Below are positions 51,074 through 59,273 of a stretch of 64,000 bases of DNA, piece by piece. Location of the stretch: the NCBI RefSeq assembly GCF_024362365.1, contig NZ_CP101464.1, forward strand, positions 3,100,001 to 3,164,000. The letters are read 5' to 3'. This DNA comes from Janibacter sp. CX7. Its GTDB lineage: Bacteria; Actinomycetota; Actinomycetes; Actinomycetales; Dermatophilaceae. The translations under genes and the position numbers were made by a program. Below the pieces are notes generated by a model that saw only the letters and a program-made list of their open reading frames with translations, made no database searches and was not told where the DNA came from. How positions within the stretch are numbered: position 1 is the first letter of the stretch; each line of letters begins with the position of its first letter.

Positions 51074-52669
51074 TCAGGAGAAGCGCCCGCTCGCCAGCAG
51101 CCGGTCCATGTTGCGCTCCGCGAGCGCCGTGATCGTGACGAAGGGGTTGACCCCGATCTTGCCGGGGACGAGCGACCCGTCCATGACGAAGAGGCCCGGC
51201 GAGCCCTTGAGCTCACCCGACAGGTCGGTCGCCTCGCCGAGGACGGCGCCGCCGAGCGGGTGGTAGCTGAAGTAGTCGGCGAAGGCCTTGCCGTCGTCGA
51301 AGAGGTCGTGACGGTAGACCGTGCCGTGCTCCCGGTTGAGGCGGTCCATCACGGCCCTCGCCGCGGCGACGCCCGGAGCGGCCTTGCTCTCGTCCCAGTC
51401 GAGGGTGAGCGCGCCGCGGCCGCTGTCCCAGGCGAAGGAGCCGCGGTTGGGGTTGTTGGTCACGGCGAGGTAGTTGGAGGTGAAGGTCTCGACGCCCAGG
51501 GGCAGCGGGGCGATCTCGGCGAAGACCGACGCCTCGGTGTCGTCCCACGCGTTGATGCCCATCGCCGGCATGCACGACTGCTGCGACCCGGTCGCGGTGA
51601 GCCCGAGGTAGCGGGCGACCATGAGGTTGCCGTTGGGCCCCCACCCGTGGCCGACGGCGCTCGGCAGCCCGTGCAGGCCACCGTGTGCGGCGGCGCGCAG
51701 CAGGATCCGGGAGGTGCCGACGCTGCCGGCCGCGAGGACGACCCGGTCGTAGGTGGAGCGGCGGGTCGAGACGACGTCACCGTCGAAGTTGATCGTCCGC
51801 AGCTCGAGCTCGTAGGCGCCCTCGGCGGTGCGGGTGAGGGCGGTGACCTCGGTCATGACGATCGGCGTGATCCGCCCGCTGGCCAGCGCGGTCCGCAGAT
51901 AGGTCTTCGTCAGGTCGCGCTTGCCGTGGTTGTTGCCGAAGAGGATCTCCTGCGCGAGAGCGGACTTCGGTGCGTCGCCGGCGGCCTCGCGGGCCATGTG
52001 GTCCCAGTCGTAGACGCTCGGCACGAGCGTGGTGTCGAAGCCCGCGGCGCGCGCCTGGTCACGGGCGACCCGGCTGAACCCGTACCAGGGCGAGTCCAGC
52101 ATCGTCGCCGTCGGCGGGGCGACGCCCAGCGCGGCATTGGCCCGGGGGAAGTAGGTCCGGTACATCTCCTCGGCGTCGACGTCGGGCAGCACCTGCTCGA
52201 AGAAGGACCGGCGCGGGGTCACGGCCATCGCGCCGTTGACGAGGGAGCCGCCGCCGAGGCCGCGCCCGACGTAGACCTTCATGTGGTCGAAGCGCTCGAT
52301 CCCGAGCACGCCGGCACCGCGCTCGGTCGGGATCGAGGTCGGCACGCCGAGGATGGTGGAGAAGGGGAGCTCGACGTGGTCCTGGAACCACGTCGAGCGG
52401 GCGCTCGGCGCCGTCATCGAGGTGAAGACCTTGCCGTTGACGGGCTCCACCGTGCGCCAGTCCATGCCCATCTCGATGAGGTCGGCGCTCTGGCCGGCCG
52501 CCGCGAGCCGCTGGGCGGCGACGGCGCCGCCGTAGCCGGAGCCGATGATCGCGATGCGCGGCCCCTCGCCGGTCGTGGTCGCGGCTCGTGCGGTCGGGGC
52601 GAGCGCCGGTCCGGCGACGGTGGCCCCACCGACGGCTGCGGCGAGGAGGGTGCGACGGCTGATTGACAT
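51074..52669 (-). CDS. Secreted cholesterol oxidase-like GMC flavoprotein
   Basis: A 531-residue enzyme with a Tat signal (SISRRTLLAAAVGGATVAG). FAD motif IAIIGSGYGGAVAAQRLAAA, then YVGRGLGGGSLVNGAMAVTP, VLAAGSVGTSRILLRAAAHG, YLAVTNNPNRGSFAWDSGRG and the C-terminal ADYFSYHPLGGAVLGEATDL and PFVTITALAERN match class I cholesterol oxidase (non-covalent FAD). The His of YHPLGG and Asn of NPFVTITA are the catalytic pair. It oxidises and isomerises 3-beta-hydroxysterols. Export through Tat fits a folded flavoenzyme. A monocistronic gene next to a second Tat-exported enzyme. Confidence 0.93.
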   Translation of the reverse strand: MSISRRTLLAAAVGGATVAGPALAPTARAATTTGEGPRIAIIGSGYGGAVAAQRLAAAGQSADLIEMGMDWRTVEPVNGKVFTSMTAPSARSTWFQDHVELPFSTILGVPTSIPTERGAGVLGIERFDHMKVYVGRGLGGGSLVNGAMAVTPRRSFFEQVLPDVDAEEMYRTYFPRANAALGVAPPTATMLDSPWYGFSRVARDQARAAGFDTTLVPSVYDWDHMAREAAGDAPKSALAQEILFGNNHGKRDLTKTYLRTALASGRITPIVMTEVTALTRTAEGAYELELRTINFDGDVVSTRRSTYDRVVLAAGSVGTSRILLRAAAHGGLHGLPSAVGHGWGPNGNLMVARYLGLTATGSQQSCMPAMGINAWDDTEASVFAEIAPLPLGVETFTSNYLAVTNNPNRGSFAWDSGRGALTLDWDESKAAPGVAAARAVMDRLNREHGTVYRHDLFDDGKAFADYFSYHPLGGAVLGEATDLSGELKGSPGLFVMDGSLVPGKIGVNPFVTITALAERNMDRLLASGRFS

Positions 52670-52791
52670 GGATCTCCTTGTGCCCGAAGGGAACTCGCCG
52701 ATCACTACCGGCTAGTAACCACAGGCTGGCACAGGACGTCCGGGGCCGCAGGACGAGCGGCCCCGGACGAAGGGGGACGAGCTGGCCGGCG

Positions 52792-54234
52792 TCAGCCGCG
52801 CGCCTGCTCCCGGGCATTGGACGGACGGCCCCACGGCCCGGTGATGGCGAAGGTGCGCCCCGGGTCGCCCTGGATGTTGGCGAAGAGCGTCGTGCCGGCC
52901 GCGTCGAAGGTCGGGCCGGCCCACTCGCTGTCGTCGACGAGGTTGAGCGCGAGGCGATAGGCCGTGCCCTGGTCGGTGACACCGATGAGCTGCGAGGCGC
53001 CCTCGCCGTCCTCGGCGAGGACGAGCCCGCCGTGGGGCGAGACGGTGATGTTGTCCGGGCCGTCGACGCCGGCACCGTCCTCGTTGACCGCGAAGATCGT
53101 CGTCAGCGTGATCGTCTGCTTCGCCGGGTCGAAGAACCACACCTGGCCGTCGTGCTCGTGGAGCGAGCCGTCGTCGCTGCGGGCATAGCTCGAGACGACG
53201 TAGACGCCGCCGTCGCCCCACCACTGCCCCTCGAGCTTGCGCGCGCGGGTCACCTCGTCGTCGGCGAGCTGCTCGCGGATCGGGGTCTCGCGGGCGTCGC
53301 GGTCGGGGACCTCGACCCAGCGCACGGTGTAGGTCGTGTTGGTCTTCGTCGCCTTGGACAGGTCGGTGACGTGGGTGCCGTTGCGCTCGAAGGCGACGAG
53401 CGCCTCGAGGGTGCCGACCTCGACGGCGCCGTCGGCGGCGAGCGCGTGGAGCGCGCCCTTGCCCTGGCGGTAGCCGGCGGGCGGGGTCCAGCGGTAGAAG
53501 AGCCCGTTGGGCTCGTCGGCGTCCTCGGTGAGGTAGATCCGACCGGTCGCCTCCTCGACGACGGCGGCCTCGTGCTCGAAGCGCCCGAGGAACTTCAGCG
53601 GGATGTTGGCCGTGCCGATGTTGGCCGCCTGGCTGGTCGGGTCGACCTCGAAGACGTAGCCGTGGTCCTGCTCGAAGGTGTAGGTGACGCCGTCGTCCTC
53701 GTGGGTGCCGGCACGCTCGTCGGTCTCCTCGCAGGTCAGCCACGTGCCCCACGGGGTGATGCCGCCGGCGCAGTTGTCGACGGTGCCGGCCACGGAGGTG
53801 TAGTGCTCGACCACGGTGTTGTCGGCGTCGACGACGAGGGTGGAGGTTCCCCCCTTCGCCCCGCGGTCGTAGACCAGGCCGTCGACGTGCGGGACGGCGT
53901 CGTCGTCGGCGCCACCGATCTCGTGGTTGCAGACGATCGTCGAGCCGCCGCCGGCACGGGCGAAGGCGCCCATCGCGTCCTGGCTACCGGCCACGGCGTA
54001 GCCGCCGACCGTCGTCGTGCCGGACTCGGCGAGGACGGTGTAGCTGAAGCCCTCCGGCAGCGCGAGCAGCTCACCCGCGGGACGCAGCGGGCCGTAGCCG
54101 GCGGCCAGGCGGGTGGTCTGCGCGGCGCTGGCGTGCGAGGCGAAGGGGGCGGAGCTGCCGGCGACGAGCAGGCCGAGGGCGCCGGCGGAGCCGCCGAGGA
54201 GGGTACGGCGGTCGATCGGGGTGGGGGTGGACAT
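52792..54234 (-). CDS. PhoX-type alkaline phosphatase (DUF839), Tat-exported
   Basis: A 480-residue protein with a Tat signal (DRRTLLGGSAGALGLLVAGS). The PhoX propeller is recognised by CNHEIGGADDDAVPHVDG, GTVDNCAGGITPWGTWLTCE, RIYLTEDADEPNGLFYRW and GPDNITVSPHGGLVLAEDGE, whose Cys, Glu and Asp residues bind iron and calcium. It cleaves phosphomonoesters outside the cell in phosphate limitation. No Pho box found by eye upstream. The ATG at 54234 is chosen since it precedes the RR motif directly. Confidence 0.92.
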   Translation of the reverse strand: MSTPTPIDRRTLLGGSAGALGLLVAGSSAPFASHASAAQTTRLAAGYGPLRPAGELLALPEGFSYTVLAESGTTTVGGYAVAGSQDAMGAFARAGGGSTIVCNHEIGGADDDAVPHVDGLVYDRGAKGGTSTLVVDADNTVVEHYTSVAGTVDNCAGGITPWGTWLTCEETDERAGTHEDDGVTYTFEQDHGYVFEVDPTSQAANIGTANIPLKFLGRFEHEAAVVEEATGRIYLTEDADEPNGLFYRWTPPAGYRQGKGALHALAADGAVEVGTLEALVAFERNGTHVTDLSKATKTNTTYTVRWVEVPDRDARETPIREQLADDEVTRARKLEGQWWGDGGVYVVSSYARSDDGSLHEHDGQVWFFDPAKQTITLTTIFAVNEDGAGVDGPDNITVSPHGGLVLAEDGEGASQLIGVTDQGTAYRLALNLVDDSEWAGPTFDAAGTTLFANIQGDPGRTFAITGPWGRPSNAREQARG

Positions 54235-54346
54235 GGGAACTCCTGGGATCGGTCGAGGGGACGTCCGCAGTCCAGCAAGCAGGAGTTCGCCCTGGGCGAC
54301 CCTGACGGGTCCCCCGGGCGAACGGTGGGTGAAACGTGGGCCGCGC

Positions 54347-54856
54347 TCAGGCGGCGAGCAGCTTGTCGAGCTGGCTGACGGCGGACTTCGAGCCCTCGAC
54401 GACGCCCATGTCGAGCACCTTCTGCATGTCGTCGGCGGACTCCCACGTCGAGGTGTTGACCATGCGCGCGCCACCGTCGACGGCGACGAACTCGACGACC
54501 ATCGTCGACGTGGGGGCGGAGTCGACGGGGTTGCCGTCGGCGTCGGCGAAGTAGTCGCGCAGCTCGAGCCGGCGGGGCTCCTCGACGGCGACGACGGTCC
54601 AGCCGCCGGGGAACTTCTCCCCTTCGGGGCTGGTCATGTGATAGCTCACGGTGCCGCCGGGGGTGAGGTCGTGCTCGGTCACGGTGGCCGGGTAGCCCTC
54701 GGGCCCCCACCACTGCTCGAGCTGGCGCGGGTCGGCCCACACCTGCCAGAGGCGCTCGACGCTGACGGGGAACTCGGTCGTCATGACGAGGGTGCGGGTG
54801 TCGAGGTCGGTGGTGACGTCGATGATGGGCATGTCGATCTCCTGGGTGTGGGTCAT
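54347..54856 (-). CDS. SRPBCC (AHSA1-like) domain protein
   Basis: A 169-residue START/Bet v1-like protein: VTTDLDTRTLVMTTEFPVSV, ERLWQVWADPRQLEQWWGPE, YHMTSPEGEKFPGGWTVVAV and ESADDMQKVLDMGVVEGSKS. ArsR-AHSA1 pairs are common in actinobacteria; the AHSA1-type partner binds hydrophobic ligands but its function is unclear. The ATG overlaps the ArsR stop as ATGA; a second ATG (MPIIDV) is 24 bases downstream. Coupled to the regulator, so induced with it. Confidence 0.9.
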   Translation of the reverse strand: MTHTQEIDMPIIDVTTDLDTRTLVMTTEFPVSVERLWQVWADPRQLEQWWGPEGYPATVTEHDLTPGGTVSYHMTSPEGEKFPGGWTVVAVEEPRRLELRDYFADADGNPVDSAPTSTMVVEFVAVDGGARMVNTSTWESADDMQKVLDMGVVEGSKSAVSQLDKLLAA

Positions 54857-55197
54857 GCGGTGGGGTTGGTGCTGTCGTTGGCCAGCAGGGCGTCGATCCC
54901 CGCGACCCGGCCGCGCCACACGGCCTCGAGCTCGGCGAGCAGGGCACCGACGGCACGCACGGCCTCGACGTCCCCGCTCGCCAGCGACTCTCGTCCGCTG
55001 CGGCGCTTGGTGATCAGCCCCGCCCGCTCGAGCACCGCGACGTGCTTCTGCACGGCGGCGAAGCTCATCGGGTAGTCGGCGGCCAGGGCGGACACCGAGT
55101 GCTCCCCCGCCAGCACGCGACGCAGGATGTCCCGCCTCGTGCTGTCGGAGAGCGCATGGAAGAAGGCGTCTGCCCTCTCCTCGTCCGTCGGTGCCAT
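54853..55197 (-). CDS. ArsR-family transcriptional regulator
   Basis: A 114-residue winged-helix repressor: FFHALSDSTRRDILRRVLAG, HSVSALAADYPMSFAAVQKH and VAVLERAGLITKRRSGRESL. There are no metal-binding cysteines, as in the subgroup partnered with AHSA1 proteins. Leaderless start: TACGTT six bases before the ATG. The 26-bp palindrome at 55204-55229 overlaps this -10 box, so it represses itself and the SRPBCC gene. Confidence 0.93.
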   Translation of the reverse strand: MAPTDEERADAFFHALSDSTRRDILRRVLAGEHSVSALAADYPMSFAAVQKHVAVLERAGLITKRRSGRESLASGDVEAVRAVGALLAELEAVWRGRVAGIDALLANDSTNPTA

Positions 55198-55203
55198 GGA
55201 TCT

Positions 55204-55209
55204 AACGTA
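55204..55209 (-). promoter_or_regulatory. -10 box of a leaderless promoter (TACGTT) inside operator
   Basis: TACGTT on the minus strand ends six bases before the ArsR ATG at 55197; it forms the left part of the operator. Confidence 0.6.
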
Positions 55210-55229
55210 CAACCAGATGGTTGTACGTT
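55204..55229. promoter_or_regulatory. ArsR operator (26-bp inverted repeat)
   Basis: Arms AACGTACAACCA (55204-55215) and TGGTTGTACGTT (55218-55229) are perfect complements around GA. The core ACAACCA-N2-TGGTTGT is the ArsR-type half-site arrangement seen before ArsR-AHSA1 operons. It covers the leaderless promoter. Confidence 0.85.
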
Positions 55230-55250
55230 GTCAACCCTCACGCGTCACAC

Positions 55251-55333
55251 GTTTTCCGGGTGACCCGGAAAACTGCCGCTTCGCATGAGTTCCAAACCCT
55301 TGCGAAGCGGCAGTTTCTCGGGTCACCCGAGAA
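55251..55333. terminator. Triple alternative hairpin downstream of the ECF sigma gene
   Basis: Three mutually overlapping stems: H1 55251-55273 (11-bp arms GTTTTCCGGGT / ACCCGGAAAAC), H2 55270-55316 (16-bp arms AAACTGCCGCTTCGCA / its complement) and H3 55315-55333 (9-bp arms TTCTCGGGT / ACCCGAGAA). H2 shares bases with both H1 and H3, so either H2 or H1+H3 can form. H3 ends directly at the sigma gene's stop codon. Confidence 0.75.
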
Positions 55334-56584
55334 TCAGCCGACGGTGGCCGCCCGCCGGTTGAGGTAGCGCTGCTCGGGGATGCTCTGGGTGCGGCTGGCC
55401 GCGAGCAGGTATGCGGCACAGGCCTCTTCGCGTCGGCCGGCCATCTCGAGCAGGTGGGCGTGGACGGCGTGGACCCGGTGCCCGCGGGCCAGGGTCGGGT
55501 CGTCGAGCAGCGGGGCGAGGGCATTGAGCCCGGCCACCGCGCCCTCCGCCATCCCGACCGCCGCGGCCAGGTTGAGCGCGACGACCGGCGAGGGCGCGAT
55601 CCGCAGCAGCATCCGGTAGAGCACGACGATCTGCAGCCAGTCCGTCTCCGCAGCCGTCGCCGCCTCGCCGTGGACCGCCGCGATCGCCGCCTGCAGCTGG
55701 AAGGGCCCGACCGCCCCACGCACCAAGGCCTCCTCGACGAGCCGCACGCCTCGGGCGATCGCCTCGTGGTCCCACACCGCGCGGTCCTGCGCATCGAGCG
55801 GGACGAGGTCGCCGGCCGCGTCCACCCGAGCAGCCGCACGAGCGTGGTCGACGAGCAGCAGGGCGAGCAGGCCCGCGGTCTCGGGGTCGCGCGGCAGCGC
55901 CCGGTGGAGCCGCTCGGCGAGGCGCAGCGCCTCACGCTGGAGGTCGACGTCGACGAGCGCGTCACCGGCAGCGGTCGTGTGCCCGGTCGTGAAGACGAGG
56001 TAGACGACGTGCCGCACCGCGTGCAGCCGCGCCGTCGCGTCCTCCTGCGTCGGCGGGGCGAAGGGAGCTCCGCTGCCCCTGATCGTCGCCTTGGCCCGGC
56101 TGATCCGCTGCGCCATCGTCGCCTCGGGCACGAGGAAGCAGGCCGCGATCTGCGCGGTCGTCAGACCGACGACGGCCCGCAGGGTCAGGGCCACCCGGGA
56201 GGCGTCGGACAGGTCGGGGTGAGCGCAGAGCATCGCCATCCGCAGGGTGTCGTCGTCGACCGGCGGCCCCTCGACGACGGCTCCGGGGTCGCCGACCCCG
56301 ACCCCGCTCCCTTCGAGCAGCGGTGCGGCAGAGCGGGACTCGCCCTCCTCCCGGCGCTCACGGGCGTCCGCGGAGCGCCGGGCGTCGATGAGCCGTCGGG
56401 AGGCGACGCGGACGAGCCAGGCCTTCGGGTCGTCGGGCCGACCGTCACGCGGCCACTGCTCCGCCGCGGCGAGCAGCGCCTCCTGGACCGCGTCCTCGCA
56501 GGCCCCGAAGTCGCCGCTGCGCCGCAGCAGCGCGGCGAGGACGTCGGCGGTGTGCTCCCGCCAGACGTCCTCGCCGGCGCTCAC
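55334..56584 (-). CDS. ECF42-type RNA polymerase sigma factor with C-terminal TPR-like domain
   Basis: A 416-residue protein: sigma-70 region 2 (LLRRSGDFGACEDAVQEALL and WLVRVASRRLIDARRSADAR), sigma-70 region 4 (SRVALTLRAVVGLTTAQIAA and PEATMAQRISRAKATIRGSG), and a long C-terminal helical extension (residues 185-416, DUF6596/TPR-like). This architecture and the adjacent DGPF/YCII protein identify the ECF42 group, in which the C-terminal domain, not an anti-sigma factor, regulates activity. GTG start overlapping the YCII stop (GTGA). Confidence 0.92.
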   Translation of the reverse strand: MSAGEDVWREHTADVLAALLRRSGDFGACEDAVQEALLAAAEQWPRDGRPDDPKAWLVRVASRRLIDARRSADARERREEGESRSAAPLLEGSGVGVGDPGAVVEGPPVDDDTLRMAMLCAHPDLSDASRVALTLRAVVGLTTAQIAACFLVPEATMAQRISRAKATIRGSGAPFAPPTQEDATARLHAVRHVVYLVFTTGHTTAAGDALVDVDLQREALRLAERLHRALPRDPETAGLLALLLVDHARAAARVDAAGDLVPLDAQDRAVWDHEAIARGVRLVEEALVRGAVGPFQLQAAIAAVHGEAATAAETDWLQIVVLYRMLLRIAPSPVVALNLAAAVGMAEGAVAGLNALAPLLDDPTLARGHRVHAVHAHLLEMAGRREEACAAYLLAASRTQSIPEQRYLNRRAATVG

Positions 56585-56973
56585 TGCTCCTCGCCGCCGG
56601 GCCACATCGTCGGCCGCACCTCGATCGTCTCGCCGGGGCCGGCGAAGGCCCGACCGAGCTCCTCGGCCCGCTCCCGGTCGGCGACGTCGACGAGGAAGAA
56701 GCCCGCAAACTGCTCCTTGGTCTCGGCATAGGGACCGTCGGTCGCGATCGGCTCGCCATCGGCCCAGCGGAAGAGCCGCGACGTCGCCGGGTCACCGAGG
56801 GCCTCCGCGGCGAGGAACTCACCCGCCTCCTGCATCTCGGTGAGCAGCTGCTCGAAGTCACGCTCCATCTGCTCGCGCTGCTGGGCCGGCAGCGCCTGGT
56901 GCTCGGCGACGAAGTCTCCCGTGGGGTGGCCCCAGGGCTGGGGCGTGGAGTGGACGAGGATGACGAACTTCAT
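56581..56973 (-). CDS. YCII-related DGPF-family protein
   Basis: A 130-residue ferredoxin-like protein: MKFVILVHSTPQPWGHPTGD, FEQLLTEMQEAGEFLAAEAL, the DGP motif within ATDGPYAETKEQFAGFFLVD and VRPTMWPGGEEQ. DGPF proteins are the targets and partners of ECF42 sigma factors. The His of the YCII active dyad is present near the N-terminus (VHS). Enzyme function unknown. First gene of the operon, so a promoter recognised by the sigma factor should lie upstream of 56973. Confidence 0.92.
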   Translation of the reverse strand: MKFVILVHSTPQPWGHPTGDFVAEHQALPAQQREQMERDFEQLLTEMQEAGEFLAAEALGDPATSRLFRWADGEPIATDGPYAETKEQFAGFFLVDVADRERAEELGRAFAGPGETIEVRPTMWPGGEEQ

Positions 56974-57155
56974 GGTGGTGCCTCCTGCCGCCGGGGCGGC
57001 CTCGGGATGCGGCCTGCTGGCCATGACACCACGGACGTCGGAGCCGCGGGGCGCTTCTCGACATCCTCCACCCACCCCGCTCCCTGAGGAGCTTGCGCAG
57101 CAAGCGTCTCGAAGGGTGCCGGAAGGTTTTCGCTCACCTCGCCGTTCCCCCACCG

Positions 57156-57770
57156 ATGACTGCCGACGCCGCCGCCCAGACCGCCCGCCTCATCGCCCTC
57201 GGGGTCCACGACCTCGCCGGCCTCACCGCCACCGCCTTCGCCGACCTCGTCCCCGACGCCCCGGAGGGCGACGGCGTGCTCGTGGTCTCCCCTTCGCTCG
57301 TGCCGGCGGCGGACCTCGCCCCGCTGCTGACGAAGGGGGACCAGCCCGGGTTCGTCGTGACCGACATGACCGACCTGGCCGACTTCGTACCGCTGCCCGA
57401 CGAGGTCGTGCCCGATGCGCCGCTCTACTGGATCGCCGGCATCGAGCGCGGCGACGAGATGGCCAACTGGTCACCCGACGAGGCGCTGCCGGCGATCCGC
57501 GAGCGCCGCCGCCACCCGCTCACGGTCAGCGAGGGCATCAGCTGGCTGCTGCAGGAGCCGGAGCGGCTCGAGCGCAACCGATGCTTCATGACGATCGCCT
57601 CCCGCAAGCCCAAGGCCAAGGGCCTGGACGCCCGCACCCCCGCCATCTGGATCAGCAACGGCACCGGACGCGACGGGCGCGACCGCAAGGGCGCCCCCAA
57701 GGTCGGCTGGTGCTGGGCGGGCAACCGGCACACCTGGCTGGGCTTCGCCTCGGCGGCCGCGCGCCACTGA
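57156..57770 (+). CDS. DUF5701 family protein
   Basis: A 204-residue soluble protein: QTARLIALGVHDLAGLTATA, VPDAPLYWIAGIERGDEMAN, WSPDEALPAIRERRRHPLTV and GTGRDGRDRKGAPKVGWCWA followed by GNRHTWLGFA. This is the DUF5701 family restricted to actinobacteria; function unknown. One Cys (RNRCFMTIASRKPK) and the terminal WCWAGNRHTWLGFASAA are likely functionally important. No close SD; the ATG at 57156 starts at a family-typical position. Confidence 0.87.
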   Translation: MTADAAAQTARLIALGVHDLAGLTATAFADLVPDAPEGDGVLVVSPSLVPAADLAPLLTKGDQPGFVVTDMTDLADFVPLPDEVVPDAPLYWIAGIERGDEMANWSPDEALPAIRERRRHPLTVSEGISWLLQEPERLERNRCFMTIASRKPKAKGLDARTPAIWISNGTGRDGRDRKGAPKVGWCWAGNRHTWLGFASAAARH

Positions 57771-57790
57771 CGGCCCCGCGCCGCACTGAC

Positions 57791-57876
57791 GGGCGTGCAC
57801 AAAGGGTCGTCCTCGTGCATCTCGCGGCACTCATCTGCCCGTTGACGCCTCAGGACGACCTCTTGTGCACACGCCC
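57791..57876. terminator. Convergent terminator with long inverted repeat
   Basis: GGGCGTGCACAAAGGGTCGT then CCT (57791-57813) and its partner AGGACGACCTCTTGTGCACA then CGCCC (57852-57876) pair with a two-base bulge and one mismatched pair, around a 38-base loop, between two convergent genes. Confidence 0.7.
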
Positions 57877-58668
57877 TCAGTCGGCGTGGCGCGCCGCGTT
57901 GGCGACGATCGCGTCGTGCAGCCACTGCGCGGTGCCCGGCTCGATCTGCTCGTAGTGCTCGGTGAAGCGCGGGTCCGAGAGGTACATCTGCGCCAAGCAG
58001 ACCTGGAACTCGTGCGAGCAGTCGTAGTAGCGCTCGATGCTCGCGCGGTGCCGCTCGGCGAGCACCGCAGCGGCGTCGCCGTCGACCGGCGTACCCGCAC
58101 GCACCGCGGCCCCGAGGTCGGCCTCGAAGGTCTCCATCTCGACCTTGACCTCGGCCCACTGCTCCTTGGTCATCTGCTGCGTCCGGGCTTGCGACTGCGC
58201 CCACTTGTCGGTGTCGCCCCAGCGCTGCTGCGCCTCGGCCTGGTACTCCTCGTTGTAGCCGTCGCCGAAGAGCTCCTTGAGGTCCTCGGTCGTCGCGGGC
58301 TGGTTGTCCATCTCTGCCTCCAGTCGTCGGTCGATCGCTTCGACCAGGTCGGACATCTGCGCCAACCTGGCCGTGACCTCGTCGCGCTGCCGCCTCAGGT
58401 GGTCGATCACCTCGGCACCGTCGGCGTCGAGCAGCTCACCGATCTCCTCGAGGCTGAAGTCCAGCCTCCGGTAGACGACGATCGTGCTCAGCCGCTGCAG
58501 GTCCTCGCGGGTGTAGAGCCGGTAACCCGCCGGCGTGCGCTCGCTCGGGTGCAGCAGCCCGACCTCGTCGTAGTGGTGCAGCGTCCGCACCGTCACGCCG
58601 AAGGTCTCGGCCACCTGCCCCACCGTGAGCGCCTCCATGAGGCCAGTGTGCTGCGCGATCTCGGTCAT
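57877..58668 (-). CDS. MerR-family regulator with TipAS-like effector domain
   Basis: A 263-residue activator: MerR HTH (LTVGQVAETFGVTVRTLHHY and DEVGLLHPSERTPAGYRLYT), a coiled coil (about 75-120) and a C-terminal TipAS domain (DLKELFGDGYNEEYQAEAQQ, RWGDTDKWAQSQARTQQMTK and HEFQVCLAQMYLSDPRFTEH). TipAL-type proteins bind thiopeptide antibiotics, often covalently through a Cys; the Cys of CSHEFQVCL could have this role. Starts possible at 58668 or 58638. It is convergent with the DUF5701 gene and divergent from the next. Confidence 0.9.
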   Translation of the reverse strand: MTEIAQHTGLMEALTVGQVAETFGVTVRTLHHYDEVGLLHPSERTPAGYRLYTREDLQRLSTIVVYRRLDFSLEEIGELLDADGAEVIDHLRRQRDEVTARLAQMSDLVEAIDRRLEAEMDNQPATTEDLKELFGDGYNEEYQAEAQQRWGDTDKWAQSQARTQQMTKEQWAEVKVEMETFEADLGAAVRAGTPVDGDAAAVLAERHRASIERYYDCSHEFQVCLAQMYLSDPRFTEHYEQIEPGTAQWLHDAIVANAARHAD

Positions 58669-58827
58669 GGCGACGACTGTGGTGCCTCACGTCGCGTGAG
58701 GGTCAAACCCGCCCTCCTTCGCGGGTCTCGAGGCTCGCAGGCGCGCACCTCGACCACCGTGGAGGGTGGGGCGATCCCCCCGTCGCCTCGGGGTGCCCGG
58801 CCCATGGTGACCGGGCGCGCCGGTCCA

Positions 58828-58833
58828 TAGCGT
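58828..58833 (+). promoter_or_regulatory. -10 box of a leaderless promoter (TAGCGT)
   Basis: TAGCGT ends eight bases before the ATG at 58842. Confidence 0.5.
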
Positions 58834-58841
58834 CGAAGACC

Positions 58842-59273
58842 ATGACGACGCCCGCCCTCGCCCCCTTCGCGCCACCGACGCCACGCCGCTCGGGGCTGCA
58901 CACCGCACTGCTCTGGATCACCCGGCTTGTCATGCTGCCGCAGGCGATCGCCTTCGTGCTGCAACCGATCTCGATCGGCTCCTTCCTCCAGGGCACGTGG
59001 GCGGCACTCGACGTGCACCTCGTCACCGGCGGGATCCTCGTGCTCGTCACGTGGGTGACGGGGGTGTGCGGCCTGGCTCTCGGGGTCGTCGGTCGGCACT
59101 GGTGGCTCGTCGCCACCTCGATCGCCCTCGGGTTCCTCACGACGGCGCAGGTGGCCCTCGGCTCGACCCGCGTCCTCGTCCTCCACATCCCGCTCGGCGT
59201 CGCCCTCGTGGCCCTCGCCCTGTGGCTGGCGGTCTGGCCGTGGACCCGCGGCGCGAAGGGAGGTCGGCAGTGA
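58842..59273 (+). CDS. Four-helix membrane protein, function unknown
   Basis: A 143-residue protein with four predicted membrane helices: LLWITRLVMLPQAIAFVLQP, VHLVTGGILVLVTWVTGVCG, WLVATSIALGFLTTAQVALG and VLHIPLGVALVALALWLAVW. His residues in VHLVTGG and VLHIPLG recall b-type cytochrome-like ligands, but there is no further evidence. Its stop overlaps the multicopper oxidase GTG (GTGA), so the products likely work together, for instance in electron transfer. Confidence 0.65.
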   Translation: MTTPALAPFAPPTPRRSGLHTALLWITRLVMLPQAIAFVLQPISIGSFLQGTWAALDVHLVTGGILVLVTWVTGVCGLALGVVGRHWWLVATSIALGFLTTAQVALGSTRVLVLHIPLGVALVALALWLAVWPWTRGAKGGRQ

